Below are positions 1 to 9,051 of a stretch of DNA of 64,000 bases, in pieces. The position numbers and the translations under genes were made by a program. The stretch lies in the NCBI RefSeq assembly GCF_000566685.1, contig NZ_AZQN01000006.1, positions 124,001 through 188,000 of the forward strand, in the 5' to 3' direction. The notes beneath the pieces are model-generated. The model had not been told where the DNA came from. It was given only the letters and a program-made list of their open reading frames with translations, and did no database searches. Positions within the stretch are counted from its first letter, which is position 1. Each line of letters starts with the position of its first letter. The stretch comes from Dyadobacter tibetensis Y620-1 (GTDB taxonomy: Bacteria; Bacteroidota; Bacteroidia; Cytophagales; Spirosomataceae).

Positions 1-1708
1 AGTGTTTTATGGCATACAGAGTCTACTGCAATTAATTCCTTTAGATATATTGACATCAAAAGGTAACCCGCTGTCTTTCCCGTATGTAGAAATTGAGGAT
101 GCTCCCCGTTTTTCATTTCGAAGTTTGCACCTAGACGTGGCGCGTAATTTCCAAACGAAAGCATCAGTCCTCAGGATTCTGGATTTACTGGCAACTTATA
201 AGGTGAATCATATTCTGCTATATACCACTGAAGATGAGGGTTGGCGGGTTGAGATCGATGGCTTGCCCGAACTCACCGAAGTGGGTGGGCAGCGTCAGCA
301 TGTATCAGGAATGGATGCTCCCGCCTTACAGCCAGGCTATGGGTCGGGTCCGGTAGCGTATGAAAAAGGGAAACATGGGAGTGGATACTATACCAAAGCC
401 GATTTTATAGAAATCTTAAAGTATGCTCATAAGCGTCATATCAAAGTGATCCCGGAGCTGAATTTTCCCGGCCATGCTCTGGCCGCTATTAAGGCCATGG
501 AGGCGCGGTATGAGCGCCTCATGAGAGAAGGAAAGGAGAAAGAGGCCAATGAATACAGACTAATTGACCCTGAGGATAAATCTGAATATCTTTCTGCACA
601 AGCCTATAAGAATAATGTAGTCAATATTGCAAGAGAGTCATCCTATCATTTCTTCGAAAAAGTTGTCGATGAAATGGCCAAGCTTTACCAGCAGGCAGGG
701 CTTAAGATGGATACTTTCCACACAGGTGGAGACGAAGTGGCTCAGGGAGCCTGGAGTAAGTCGCCTATGGTAGCTCAGCTTTTGAAAGATCATCCAGAAA
801 TTGGCGGGGAAGAAAACTTGCAGGCCTATTTTTTCTCCCAACTACTACCCCGCCTGGAGAAACGAAATCTGAAGGTTCATGGCTGGGAAGAAGTGGCCCT
901 AACCAAGACTTCCGACGGGACCTATAAGGTCAACCCGGCCTTCGTTGGCAGACCCGTAGTGCCTTATGTTTGGAATAATGTATACGATGTAGACCTGGGC
1001 AACCGCCTGGCCAATGCGGGCTACGAGGTGGTGCTTTGCAACGTAACAAATTTCTATTTCGATATGTCTTATGATAACGATCCGAAGGAGCCAGGCCTGT
1101 ACTGGGCAGGATTTGTTAACACCAGAGACAACTGGTTATTCGCGCCCTACCATATGTTCCGTACTACCGAGGAAACGGCAATGGGCAAGCCCATGAAGGA
1201 AGAATTTAATGGAAAGGAGCTTTTGAAACCCGAAGCCCGTAAAAATATAATAGGGGTGGAGGCCCAGTTGTGGAGCGAAACGATTAAGGGTCGTGACATG
1301 ATGGAGTATGCTATCCTTCCCAAACTACTGGGCTTTGCCGAAAGTGCTTGGGCGGCTGAACGCTCCTGGGAATCGGTAGCCGACCCGGAGCAGCGTAGCA
1401 CCATGACCCAGCGCGGATGGAATGTTTTTGCCAACTCATTAGCCCAACAACATATTCCCCGACTTAGCTATCTGAATGGGGGCTACACCTACCGCCTTCC
1501 CATGCCTGGAGCGAAGGTAGAGTCAGGTCTTCTTTATGCCAATGTCGCCCTTCCTGGCCTGGAAATTAGGTATACCACCGATGGAACGGAGCCGACAAAA
1601 ACCTCTGCCCTCTATCGCAAACCTGTGCCCGTTAGCGGAACAGTCCGATTAAGGGCTTTTGACAGCGCGGGGAAAGGTAGCCGGGATAGCAAGCTTTCTG
1701 TACACTGA
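1..1708 (+). CDS. GH20 beta-N-acetylhexosaminidase, 5' truncated by window edge
   Basis: Glycoside hydrolase family 20 enzyme that removes terminal GlcNAc/GalNAc from chitooligosaccharides or glycans by substrate-assisted catalysis, probably in the periplasm or outside the cell. The frame is already open at base 2 and begins with FYGIQSLLQL, which in this family lies well inside the N-terminal domain, so the true start and signal peptide are upstream. The TIM barrel begins near FRSLHLDVARNF. The catalytic Asp-Glu pair is in HTGGDE, codons at 731-736. The last ~65 residues (TTDGTEPTKTSALY) look like the C-terminal beta-sandwich (chitobiase C-terminal type) of these enzymes. A kinase and a sugar transporter follow on the same strand, consistent with amino-sugar use. 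Family call is firm; exact substrate is inferred. Confidence 0.93.
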   Translation, partial: VFYGIQSLLQLIPLDILTSKGNPLSFPYVEIEDAPRFSFRSLHLDVARNFQTKASVLRILDLLATYKVNHILLYTTEDEGWRVEIDGLPELTEVGGQRQHVSGMDAPALQPGYGSGPVAYEKGKHGSGYYTKADFIEILKYAHKRHIKVIPELNFPGHALAAIKAMEARYERLMREGKEKEANEYRLIDPEDKSEYLSAQAYKNNVVNIARESSYHFFEKVVDEMAKLYQQAGLKMDTFHTGGDEVAQGAWSKSPMVAQLLKDHPEIGGEENLQAYFFSQLLPRLEKRNLKVHGWEEVALTKTSDGTYKVNPAFVGRPVVPYVWNNVYDVDLGNRLANAGYEVVLCNVTNFYFDMSYDNDPKEPGLYWAGFVNTRDNWLFAPYHMFRTTEETAMGKPMKEEFNGKELLKPEARKNIIGVEAQLWSETIKGRDMMEYAILPKLLGFAESAWAAERSWESVADPEQRSTMTQRGWNVFANSLAQQHIPRLSYLNGGYTYRLPMPGAKVESGLLYANVALPGLEIRYTTDGTEPTKTSALYRKPVPVSGTVRLRAFDSAGKGSRDSKLSVH

Positions 1709-1813
1709 TCTTACTCGGCAATGGGTGTACTCGCGCCGTATTTACCTCCTCCCAGCTTGGGAATGCAGGGATAGTAGGGCTTTTTTAGATTGTAATTTAG
1801 TTGATTTTTTTTC

Positions 1814-2677
1814 ATGAATATAGGTGTAGACATAGGGGGGACGAATATTCGTGCCGGCGTAGAAAAAGAGGGGGTGATAACCCAGCAGAATCATTTGTTG
1901 CTTCAGCAGAAAGATAATCTGGATGCGACTTTATCTCAGCTTACGGGCTTGCTCAGACCATTAATCCATCAGGAAGTAAGGGGTATCGGCATTGGGGTCC
2001 CTTCCGTAGTAGACACTTCCGCAGGAGTAGTCTATAATGTTATGAACATCCCTTCCTGGGAGGAAGTAGCCCTCCGCGATATCCTGCAAGATGAATTTCA
2101 TATTCCAGTTGCGATTAATAACGATGTCAATTGTTTTACGCTAGGGGAGCATCGCTATGGACAGATGCAGCCATTTCAATCCATCATTGGACTGTCAATA
2201 GGGACAGGGATCGGATCAGGAATCATTACTAACAACCAACTGTATGTCGGACATAATTGTGGAGCGGGGGAAATTGGGATGTTGCCTTACCGCGATTCTA
2301 TATTAGAAGATTATGCCAGCAACCGTTTTTTTGAACGGGAGCTGGGGATGGATGCTTTTCTTACTCATAACCTGGCCCTGAATGGTGAGCAACGTGCTAT
2401 TGAAGCCTGGAGGGACTTTGGGTTACATCTGGCCGCAGCAATCAAGACTCTTTTATATACTTATGACCCGGAAGCTATCGTCATAGGAGGTTCATTGGCC
2501 AAGGCCAGCGATTTTTTCAGACCTGCAATGATGGAAGCAATGCAGGACTTTGCCTATCCTCAAACCATAAAGAGGCTTCATATACAAATGTCTCAGAACG
2601 AAAATATTGCCTTACTTGGAGCAGTCGCTTTGCTCGATGACCTGCCCAAAATATCTGTGGCCGATCATATCGTTTAA
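1814..2677 (+). CDS. ROK-family sugar kinase (probable N-acetylglucosamine kinase or glucokinase)
   Basis: Cytoplasmic kinase of 287 residues that probably phosphorylates a sugar released by the upstream hexosaminidase. The N-terminal phosphate-binding motif DIGGTN (residues 6-11) and the catalytic-base region NNDVN (Asp104) are present, as is the ROK signature GAGEIG around residues 150-155. Unlike typical ROK kinases, the following stretch lacks the Cys-rich zinc motif (CxCGxxGCxE) and the usual His after GEIG is Met156. It is therefore a zinc-free variant, and substrate assignment by similarity is weaker than usual. It sits 105 bases after the hexosaminidase stop and 108 before the transporter start; there is no terminator-like hairpin between them, so co-transcription is plausible. 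Confidence 0.85.
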   Translation: MNIGVDIGGTNIRAGVEKEGVITQQNHLLLQQKDNLDATLSQLTGLLRPLIHQEVRGIGIGVPSVVDTSAGVVYNVMNIPSWEEVALRDILQDEFHIPVAINNDVNCFTLGEHRYGQMQPFQSIIGLSIGTGIGSGIITNNQLYVGHNCGAGEIGMLPYRDSILEDYASNRFFERELGMDAFLTHNLALNGEQRAIEAWRDFGLHLAAAIKTLLYTYDPEAIVIGGSLAKASDFFRPAMMEAMQDFAYPQTIKRLHIQMSQNENIALLGAVALLDDLPKISVADHIV

Positions 2678-2785
2678 TGTTCAAAGTTATTAAGCACGAT
2701 AGGTAGAAAGACCTGTTGCTTGTTTTTTTGTGGAATAGTTAAGATCTGGATCGTTCAGATTCCCTTTTATTTATCGTACTTGTCT

Positions 2786-4033
2786 ATGCATCGTAACGCT
2801 TTTATTGTAGGATTAATCCTGCTGATATTTTTTGTTATTTCTTTTTTGACGAATATCCTCGGACCTATAATCCCGGATATTGTACAGAGCTTCGATCTCA
2901 GTATTGGTTTGGCAGGCTTTCTCCCCTTCTCATTCTTTGTAGCTTATGGGGTCATGTCTATTCCCGCGGGCTTACTCGTAGAGCGCTATGGAGAGAAGGT
3001 CATGCTCTTATCAGCCTTTTTTCTGGCCTTTACCGGAGCCTTGTTATTTGCCATGATTCCAAGTTTTACCATAGCGCTTACCTCCCTATTTATCATCGGA
3101 ATTGGGATGGCCATTCTACAGGTGGTAATCAATCCATTATTGCGGGTGGCTGGTGGCGAATCACGTTTTGCCTTCAACTCTGTATTAGGTCAACTCTTTT
3201 TTGGTGGGGCCTCGTTCTTGAGCCCTATGCTCTACAGCTATTTGGTGCTGAATGTTCACCAGGGCCGTTCTGACTTTCCTTTTAACTTACTTGATGGGCT
3301 CGTCCCGGCCGCACTGAAATGGGTATCCTTATACTGGGTATTTGCCATCATTGCCGCCTGTATGGTGCTGATTATAGTGCTGGTACGCTTTCCTAAAGTC
3401 GAGTTACACGACGACGAGCGAATCGATGTTGGCAAAGCCTTTAACGACCTTTCTACCAAGCGATCGGTATGGCTGTTTTTTCTGGGGATTTTTGCCTACG
3501 TGGGTACCGAGCAAGGAATTGCCAACTGGATCTCTCAATTTTTACAAATGTATCATGGCATCGATCCTGCCACCGAGGGTGCTTCGGTGATCTCCTTGTT
3601 CTGGGGTTTACTTACGGTGGGCTGCTTTCTGGGGCTGGTCCTGCTCCGGATCTTCGATAGCCGACAGGTACTGATCTTTTTTACCACGGGTGCGGTCATC
3701 GCTTTGCTAGTGGCTCTTTTTGGGACCATAGATATGGCATTGATTGCCTTCCCCCTGACCGGTTTTTTTGCTTCGGTGATGTATTCGATCATCTTTTCTT
3801 TAGCGCTTAACTCTGTGCCTCATCACCACGGTACCTTCTCCGGAATCTTATGTGCCGGCATAGCTGGCGGGGCGGTGGTACCCTTGATTATAGGTGGGTT
3901 GGCCGAAATCTTTGGCTTGCAGATGGCCATGTTGTTTTTACTAGTATCTCTAGGTTATATTTTCAGTATAGGTATATGGGCCAGACCACTGGTGAAAAAT
4001 GAAACGGTGAAGCTGAAAGAAATTTTTAATTGA
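2786..4033 (+). CDS. MFS sugar transporter, FucP/NagP-like
   Basis: Inner-membrane proton:sugar symporter of about 415 residues with roughly 12 hydrophobic segments. Segments such as FFVAYGVMSIPAG followed by a basic loop, and NPLLRVAGG in the first half, match the fucose/glucose-galactose/GlcNAc permease subfamily. The frame is open from a TTG at 2720, but the ATG at 2786 (MHRNAFIVG) puts the first membrane helix at the usual place, so that start was chosen. Next to a hexosaminidase and a ROK kinase the likely cargo is N-acetylglucosamine or a related hexose; this is inferred from context. The transporter is followed after 86 bases by its probable regulator. Confidence 0.88.
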   Translation: MHRNAFIVGLILLIFFVISFLTNILGPIIPDIVQSFDLSIGLAGFLPFSFFVAYGVMSIPAGLLVERYGEKVMLLSAFFLAFTGALLFAMIPSFTIALTSLFIIGIGMAILQVVINPLLRVAGGESRFAFNSVLGQLFFGGASFLSPMLYSYLVLNVHQGRSDFPFNLLDGLVPAALKWVSLYWVFAIIAACMVLIIVLVRFPKVELHDDERIDVGKAFNDLSTKRSVWLFFLGIFAYVGTEQGIANWISQFLQMYHGIDPATEGASVISLFWGLLTVGCFLGLVLLRIFDSRQVLIFFTTGAVIALLVALFGTIDMALIAFPLTGFFASVMYSIIFSLALNSVPHHHGTFSGILCAGIAGGAVVPLIIGGLAEIFGLQMAMLFLLVSLGYIFSIGIWARPLVKNETVKLKEIFN

Positions 4034-4119
4034 AAAAGGGTAAATGGAGGGTTTGAAAATATATATTTGTTTACCTGAAGGCATGTCTATTTTCTTTTCT
4101 TAACGGATCATTCCCTACC

Positions 4120-5286
4120 ATGTACAAAATCATACTTCTCCTGGATTTCGCAGAGGCGTATAGCAAAAGCCTTATGAAGGGCATCAACACTTATTCAAAA
4201 GAACATGGTCCCTGGATTTTTTGCCGTATGCCCCTTTTTCATAGAGAAACAGTAGGAATGGACGGTATTCTAAAGTGGGCACTGGAATGGGGTGCCGATG
4301 GGATCATTGGCCAATTGTATAATGATCAGGATATACAGAAAATAGTAGATGCGGGAATTCCCGTAATCGCCCAAGATTTTAAGGAGCGCTTTACCGAAAT
4401 ACCGAATATCACAGGGGCCTATCGAAGTACCGGCGCACTTGGAGCGGAGTATTTTCTAAAGAAGGGTTTTACTAATTTTGCTTTCTACGGTTTCGGCGAT
4501 ATCGTCTGGTCTCGAGAAAGGGCGGAAGGATTTGAAGACCGCCTGGCCCAGTCAGGTCACGAAGTCCATTACTTCGAACATAAAAAGGCTCGTTCAACCG
4601 AATTGTGGTATTATAAACCTAGTTCCCTGAGTCGCTGGTTAAAATCCCTGCCAAAACCTATTGGATTGATGACCTGCGACGATAATCAGGGGCAACATAT
4701 AACGGAGGCCTGTAGGCATGTGGGTATCCGCATTCCCGAAGAGGTGGCCGTGCTCGGTGTAGACAACGACGAGATGATCTGCGATCTATCAGATCCACCT
4801 TTGTCGAGTATAGCTCTGGATACTGAGCAGGGAGGGTATGAGGCCGGCCGCTTAATGGATCAGATGATTCAGCAAGGAACTCAGGCTTTCTATGATATTG
4901 TGGTGGCTCCATTGCAGGTTATAACCAGGCATTCAACGGACATTTACGCTACGCATGACCATCATATCGCTTCTAGTTTAAAATATATTCATCAAAATAT
5001 TGAAAAAAATCTTCATGTAGACGAGGTCGTCAAACAGGTTCCTCTATCTCGTAGGGCCTTAGAAAAGCGATTCCTGGAAATTACCGGTTTCCCCATCTAT
5101 AAGTATATTTTTAATCTGAGAATAGAGAAGTTTACACAAAAGTTGTTAGACACCGATATGTCTGTTTTTGAGATAGCGATGGATATGGGCCTCACCGATA
5201 GTAAGAACATCGCCCGACAGTTTCGCCAGGTTAAAGGGTGCAGCCCGAGTGAATTCCGAAGAAAATATATTCCAGCTAAAGGATAA
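4120..5286 (+). CDS. XylR-like transcriptional regulator (periplasmic-binding-like domain plus AraC HTH)
   Basis: DNA-binding regulator of 388 residues, close to the length of E. coli XylR (392). Residues ~1-280 form a LacI/periplasmic-binding-protein-like sensor domain (start MYKIILLLDFAEAYS; ligand-domain signature VAVLGVDNDEMICDLSDPPL). Residues ~285-388 are an AraC-type double helix-turn-helix ending in GCSPSEFRRKYI. Proteins of this architecture usually bind a free monosaccharide and activate nearby catabolic genes. Being last in the hexosaminidase-kinase-transporter run, it is the probable local regulator. The inducer cannot be told from sequence. A strong bidirectional terminator follows 18 bases after the stop. 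Confidence 0.9.
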   Translation: MYKIILLLDFAEAYSKSLMKGINTYSKEHGPWIFCRMPLFHRETVGMDGILKWALEWGADGIIGQLYNDQDIQKIVDAGIPVIAQDFKERFTEIPNITGAYRSTGALGAEYFLKKGFTNFAFYGFGDIVWSRERAEGFEDRLAQSGHEVHYFEHKKARSTELWYYKPSSLSRWLKSLPKPIGLMTCDDNQGQHITEACRHVGIRIPEEVAVLGVDNDEMICDLSDPPLSSIALDTEQGGYEAGRLMDQMIQQGTQAFYDIVVAPLQVITRHSTDIYATHDHHIASSLKYIHQNIEKNLHVDEVVKQVPLSRRALEKRFLEITGFPIYKYIFNLRIEKFTQKLLDTDMSVFEIAMDMGLTDSKNIARQFRQVKGCSPSEFRRKYIPAKG

Positions 5287-5304
5287 CCCAGGAGATTGCC
5301 CATA

Positions 5305-5346
5305 CATGAAAGAGCCCACCTGGACTTCCAGGTGGGCTCTTTCATG
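5305..5346. terminator. Bidirectional intrinsic terminator
   Basis: Perfect 20-bp inverted repeat (arms 5305-5324 and 5327-5346, core GAGCCCACCTGG) between the convergent regulator and M13 peptidase genes. A/T-rich arm ends give a U-tract in either direction. Confidence 0.92.
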
Positions 5347-5364
5347 GGAAATATGAGTGTTCTA

Positions 5365-7407
5365 TTACCAGATCACGATTCGTTCGTTCTGGGGTAAGGT
5401 AAGTTTACTGCCTGGGGCACAATTCCAGGCAGCTTCAAATTCTTTTAGGTGGGGTAGGGGGGCATTTATCCTGGCTGTGGCCGGGGCATGTGGATCCGTC
5501 TGGATTTGATTGCGCAGGGCCGCTTCCGTACTATTCATATGCCATACCTGTGCCCAGCCCATAAAGAACCGTTGCTTCCAGTTGAATCCATCAATCAAGG
5601 CAGGTTCAGGTTTGTTCTTTAGCGACTTTTCCAAAGCATAGTAGGCCAGTGTAAGCCCACCCAGGTCGGCAACATTTTCACCTATGGTCAGGGCTCCATT
5701 GATCTTGAAGCCTGGAAGAGCCTCAATCCCATTGAAGTACTCTACATACTGTTTGGTAAGTTTGTCGAAATTTTCGCGGTCAGAGGCTGTCCACCAATTT
5801 TTTAAGTTTCCTTCGTCATCAAACTGAGATCCTTGATCGTCGAAGCCGTGGGTGAACTCATGACCGATAACGGCGATAATTCCTCCATAATTAATGGCAT
5901 CGTCGGCGTTGCGATTGTAAAATGGAGGCTGAAGGATGCCAGCGGGGAACACAATTTCGTTATTCAATGGATTGTAATAGGCGTTTACCGTTTGTGGGGT
6001 CATATGCCACTCCGATTTATCTACTTCTTTGCCAATTTTTTCCACAGCCTCTTTATTGCCAAATAACCTGGCCGATATCACATTTTCGAACAGCTTATCA
6101 GCTTTCACATCTATGCTGGAATAGTCCTTCCATTTGTCCGGATAGCCAATTTTATAAGTAAATGCCTTTAGTTTTTTATGAGCCTTAGCCTTCGTAGAGT
6201 CACTCATCCAACTTAGCTTGTCGATCCGTTCTCCATATACGTCCCGAACATTTTCGATCATTTCTGATACTTTTTTCTTATCATCCTCCGGGAAGTATTT
6301 GGCGCTAAACAGCTTTCCTAAAGGCATGCCCAGCAAGCGGTCTGTGGAGCGGATCGCACGTTCGGTACGGCCTTTCTGCTCTTTAGTCCCTCTCATTACC
6401 GTACTGAAGAACCGAAAGTCTTCGTCATCGAACCTTTTAGGTAGATAGCCTGCAAAGGTCGATAACAGCTGCCATTTTGAGTAGGTTTTCAAGGTTTCAA
6501 TCGGAGTTGATTTCAGCAACTTGTTGAGGTTTTGGAGATAGGCTTTATTTTGTATAATAACCGTGTCTGTCTGGATATCCTGCTGAGTAGCCAGGGTGAC
6601 CAGATCGAAATCGGGCATTAGCTTATTAGCCTCAGCAAAGGACATTTTATTATAGGTCTTTACTGGGTCGCGTAGTTCAACATTGGTCAACTGTAATTTG
6701 GCTACTTTGGTCTCAAAGTCCAAAATAGTCTTACCAGGGTTCGACTCAGGGAATCCTGCCATTTGGAACATTTTGTCCACATGGCCTACGAATTCATTCC
6801 GCACTTTTACAGTGCTGGAGTCTTGACGGTCATAATAGCTCCTCTCTCCTAAACTAAGCCCGTCCTGTCCTTCGTAAAGCACATTAATCTTACTATTGCG
6901 CAGGTCACCTTCCACACCATAGCCTACGACGCTTGAAACTCCAATCTTCTGCAAACTTCCGGCAGTCTGGGCATAATCGGCCAGACTTTTCACGCTGCTT
7001 ACCTGATCCAGATAGGGCTTTAAGGGGGTTAGCCCTCTTTTTTCGATGGTCGTCGTGTCAAGGAATGACTGGTAATAATCGGCTATCTGCTGTTCTTCAG
7101 AACCTTTTTTTCGATCTGTTTTTTTGGTTATTTCTTCAATAATACCTTTCAAGCGTACCTCTTTATTTTCTTTATCCAATATGCCGAAGGCTCCCCAACG
7201 GCTCTCAGTACCCGGAATAGGGTTATTCTTTTTCCAACCCCCATTCACAAATCCATCGAAGTCGTCGCAGACCTGATAGGAAGAATCAAGAGAAGAAATA
7301 TCGAAACCAGGAACTGCATTGGCATCTGTTTGGTCTTTTTTGTCACCACAAGCCGAAAAAATCAGCGTTGTAGCAACGAGACCGTAGTGTAATTTTTTAA
7401 ATTTCAT
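5365..7407 (-). CDS. M13-family zinc metallopeptidase, lipoprotein (neprilysin/PepO type)
   Basis: Envelope-anchored endopeptidase of 680 residues that should cleave small peptides. The ATG at 7407 gives a lipoprotein signal with lipobox IFSAC (Cys20); the longer frame from 7437 would spoil it and overlaps a candidate -7 box at 7435-7442. The family hallmarks are in order: NAYY substrate-binding motif (~475), zinc motif HEFTH (His516, Glu517, His520) and GENVADLGG carrying the third zinc ligand (Glu577). The end of the protein departs a little from the family: a Cys is followed by an extra stretch before the terminal Trp instead of the compact CxxW ending. It is a monocistron with its own terminator at 5305-5346. 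Confidence 0.94.
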   Translation of the reverse strand: MKFKKLHYGLVATTLIFSACGDKKDQTDANAVPGFDISSLDSSYQVCDDFDGFVNGGWKKNNPIPGTESRWGAFGILDKENKEVRLKGIIEEITKKTDRKKGSEEQQIADYYQSFLDTTTIEKRGLTPLKPYLDQVSSVKSLADYAQTAGSLQKIGVSSVVGYGVEGDLRNSKINVLYEGQDGLSLGERSYYDRQDSSTVKVRNEFVGHVDKMFQMAGFPESNPGKTILDFETKVAKLQLTNVELRDPVKTYNKMSFAEANKLMPDFDLVTLATQQDIQTDTVIIQNKAYLQNLNKLLKSTPIETLKTYSKWQLLSTFAGYLPKRFDDEDFRFFSTVMRGTKEQKGRTERAIRSTDRLLGMPLGKLFSAKYFPEDDKKKVSEMIENVRDVYGERIDKLSWMSDSTKAKAHKKLKAFTYKIGYPDKWKDYSSIDVKADKLFENVISARLFGNKEAVEKIGKEVDKSEWHMTPQTVNAYYNPLNNEIVFPAGILQPPFYNRNADDAINYGGIIAVIGHEFTHGFDDQGSQFDDEGNLKNWWTASDRENFDKLTKQYVEYFNGIEALPGFKINGALTIGENVADLGGLTLAYYALEKSLKNKPEPALIDGFNWKQRFFMGWAQVWHMNSTEAALRNQIQTDPHAPATARINAPLPHLKEFEAAWNCAPGSKLTLPQNERIVIW

Positions 7408-7434
7408 TTGATCTTCATTTAGTGACGATAATAA

Positions 7435-7442
7435 CAAATATA
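7435..7442 (-). promoter_or_regulatory. Candidate -7 box of the M13 peptidase gene
   Basis: Minus strand reads TATATTTG, matching the Bacteroidota -7 consensus TAnnTTTG, 28 bases before the chosen start. No clear -33 box was seen. Confidence 0.4.
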
Positions 7443-7537
7443 ATTATTTCGTAACAAGATGCAGATGGCTCTCACATGTACAAGTGATGAGTGGATCAAA
7501 TGAAGGATAAACTAAGGGCAGGGAAGAGGTTATTCCG

Positions 7538-8896
7538 TTAATTGTTAAATCCGGATTCCAACTCTTCGATCATCTCGTCGAGTTCCTGGCTGGTGGGTGG
7601 CTGATAAATACCTTTTTCCTGAGCCCATAGAAGGACATCCCCATAATGATCTGTGGGGATGTCAGGCATGAGATAAGGTATTTTTCCTTGCTGCCAATCT
7701 TTTACCTCCTTTAATTTAGCAATTTGAGCAGGTTTAATCTGTGGGAATAGGTTGAAAGTCGTAACTACCCAGAGGGTGATAACTCCTGTAGCAATCCAGC
7801 GGAAGACTCTTTGGGACCATTTAAAATGGTCGCCAGATGCCATTAATACCCAGATGAACAGACATTTGGCAAAAAAACTGTAGCGATTCGTTATGGCACC
7901 CGCAACTTTAAAACCCGAACGCGAGAAGGCCAGCATCAGTGCCGACACCATGCAGAAGCTGATAAGGCTGAAAATAAGCGGGTTTCGGCGACCATATCCG
8001 GTAAAGAAAAGGTATGTCCATATACCTAACATGACCAGGCCAATCAGAAGAGATAGTACGACGTTTACTTGCGCCAGCGGGAGAGATTGAGGATATACAA
8101 AGGAAAAGCTTCCTAGGTAAGTAAATAAAAATAGGATAAAAGAATATAAACTGAACTCACTGCCTTCTGGATGATCCAATTGGAGTTGATATATATATAT
8201 AATTGCGAAGCCTATGGTGAGGAAAATCCATCCTATCAAAAGCCTTTTCTTATCGCGAAGCCATAACAGTAGAAAACCGGCTGGCATCACCAAAAGCCCA
8301 TTACCAAAAGAGTAGGTGGCCAGAAAGGCAAATAGGATTGCCAGAAGAAATGGCAGAGAGCCATACGATGCTGTTTTGTTTAGAAAAAATAGACAAACGA
8401 AGGCGAAGAAGAAACTGGCATAATGCTGAATTCCGCTGGAGTAATAAAATGCCGTATGCCAGGAAGAAAAATTGAACAAGGAAAAGCTAATGATGACAAT
8501 CATCCAAAGATTATTGGGAAGCGTGACTCGGGAGAGACGGGCCATAAACAGAAACAGCAAAAAGAGCAAAATGTTTTGGATGTATACCAAATGAGCAAAG
8601 TTGATCTCGTCTGTCAGGTTAAAGTAGGCTAGCGTAACCAGTCTGGAAAGGAGTATTCTATGTTCGTTATGCTGCTTGAGTAGTAAGGTTAGTGGGCTCC
8701 TATCATGTCCTAATCCTTCGTAATAATACTGTTTGAGATAGTATAATGTTGCGTCGTAATCATCGTAAATGGGGAGATTAATGACGGCATCTTTTAATAC
8801 CCAAACAAACATAAAGATGGGAACCAAGACTAAAAGGTACTGCCCTACTGTGAGCGTAAGGTGGTATTTATGATAATATCGAGAGCCTTTATCCAC
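7538..8896 (-). CDS. Polytopic membrane protein of unknown function (possible GT-C-like fold)
   Basis: 452-residue integral membrane protein with about ten hydrophobic segments spread from residue ~18 to ~385 and a hydrophilic C-terminal tail of ~65 residues. I do not recognise the family with certainty. A first transmembrane segment followed by an acidic loop, YDDYD (residues 44-48), then RILLSR and many helices recalls the GT-C glycosyltransferase layout, in which the first outer loop holds catalytic acids. That reading is tentative. It is a single gene: the POT transporter upstream on the same strand ends with its own terminator at 8979-9010, and no polysaccharide or lipid-glycosylation genes lie nearby to support a transferase role. 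Confidence 0.7.
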   Translation of the reverse strand: MDKGSRYYHKYHLTLTVGQYLLVLVPIFMFVWVLKDAVINLPIYDDYDATLYYLKQYYYEGLGHDRSPLTLLLKQHNEHRILLSRLVTLAYFNLTDEINFAHLVYIQNILLFLLFLFMARLSRVTLPNNLWMIVIISFSLFNFSSWHTAFYYSSGIQHYASFFFAFVCLFFLNKTASYGSLPFLLAILFAFLATYSFGNGLLVMPAGFLLLWLRDKKRLLIGWIFLTIGFAIIYIYQLQLDHPEGSEFSLYSFILFLFTYLGSFSFVYPQSLPLAQVNVVLSLLIGLVMLGIWTYLFFTGYGRRNPLIFSLISFCMVSALMLAFSRSGFKVAGAITNRYSFFAKCLFIWVLMASGDHFKWSQRVFRWIATGVITLWVVTTFNLFPQIKPAQIAKLKEVKDWQQGKIPYLMPDIPTDHYGDVLLWAQEKGIYQPPTSQELDEMIEELESGFNN

Positions 8897-8978
8897 GATT
8901 TACAGAGGGTAGAATGATTTTGACTCCTCGAACCTAGTAAATAAGTGGTTAATAAACTAAACAAATTGATTTAACGTA

Positions 8979-9010
8979 AAAAAGACTCCCCTGAAATGGA
9001 GAGTCTTTTT
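8979..9010 (-). terminator. Intrinsic terminator after the POT transporter gene
   Basis: Hairpin with arms AAAAAGACTC (8979-8988) and GAGTCTTTTT (9001-9010), 42 bases past the transporter stop; gives a U-run on the minus strand. Confidence 0.85.
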
Positions 9011-9051
9011 GCCTGCCTAAGAAAAGGCAATCCGGTTAAAATCGGGTCGGG

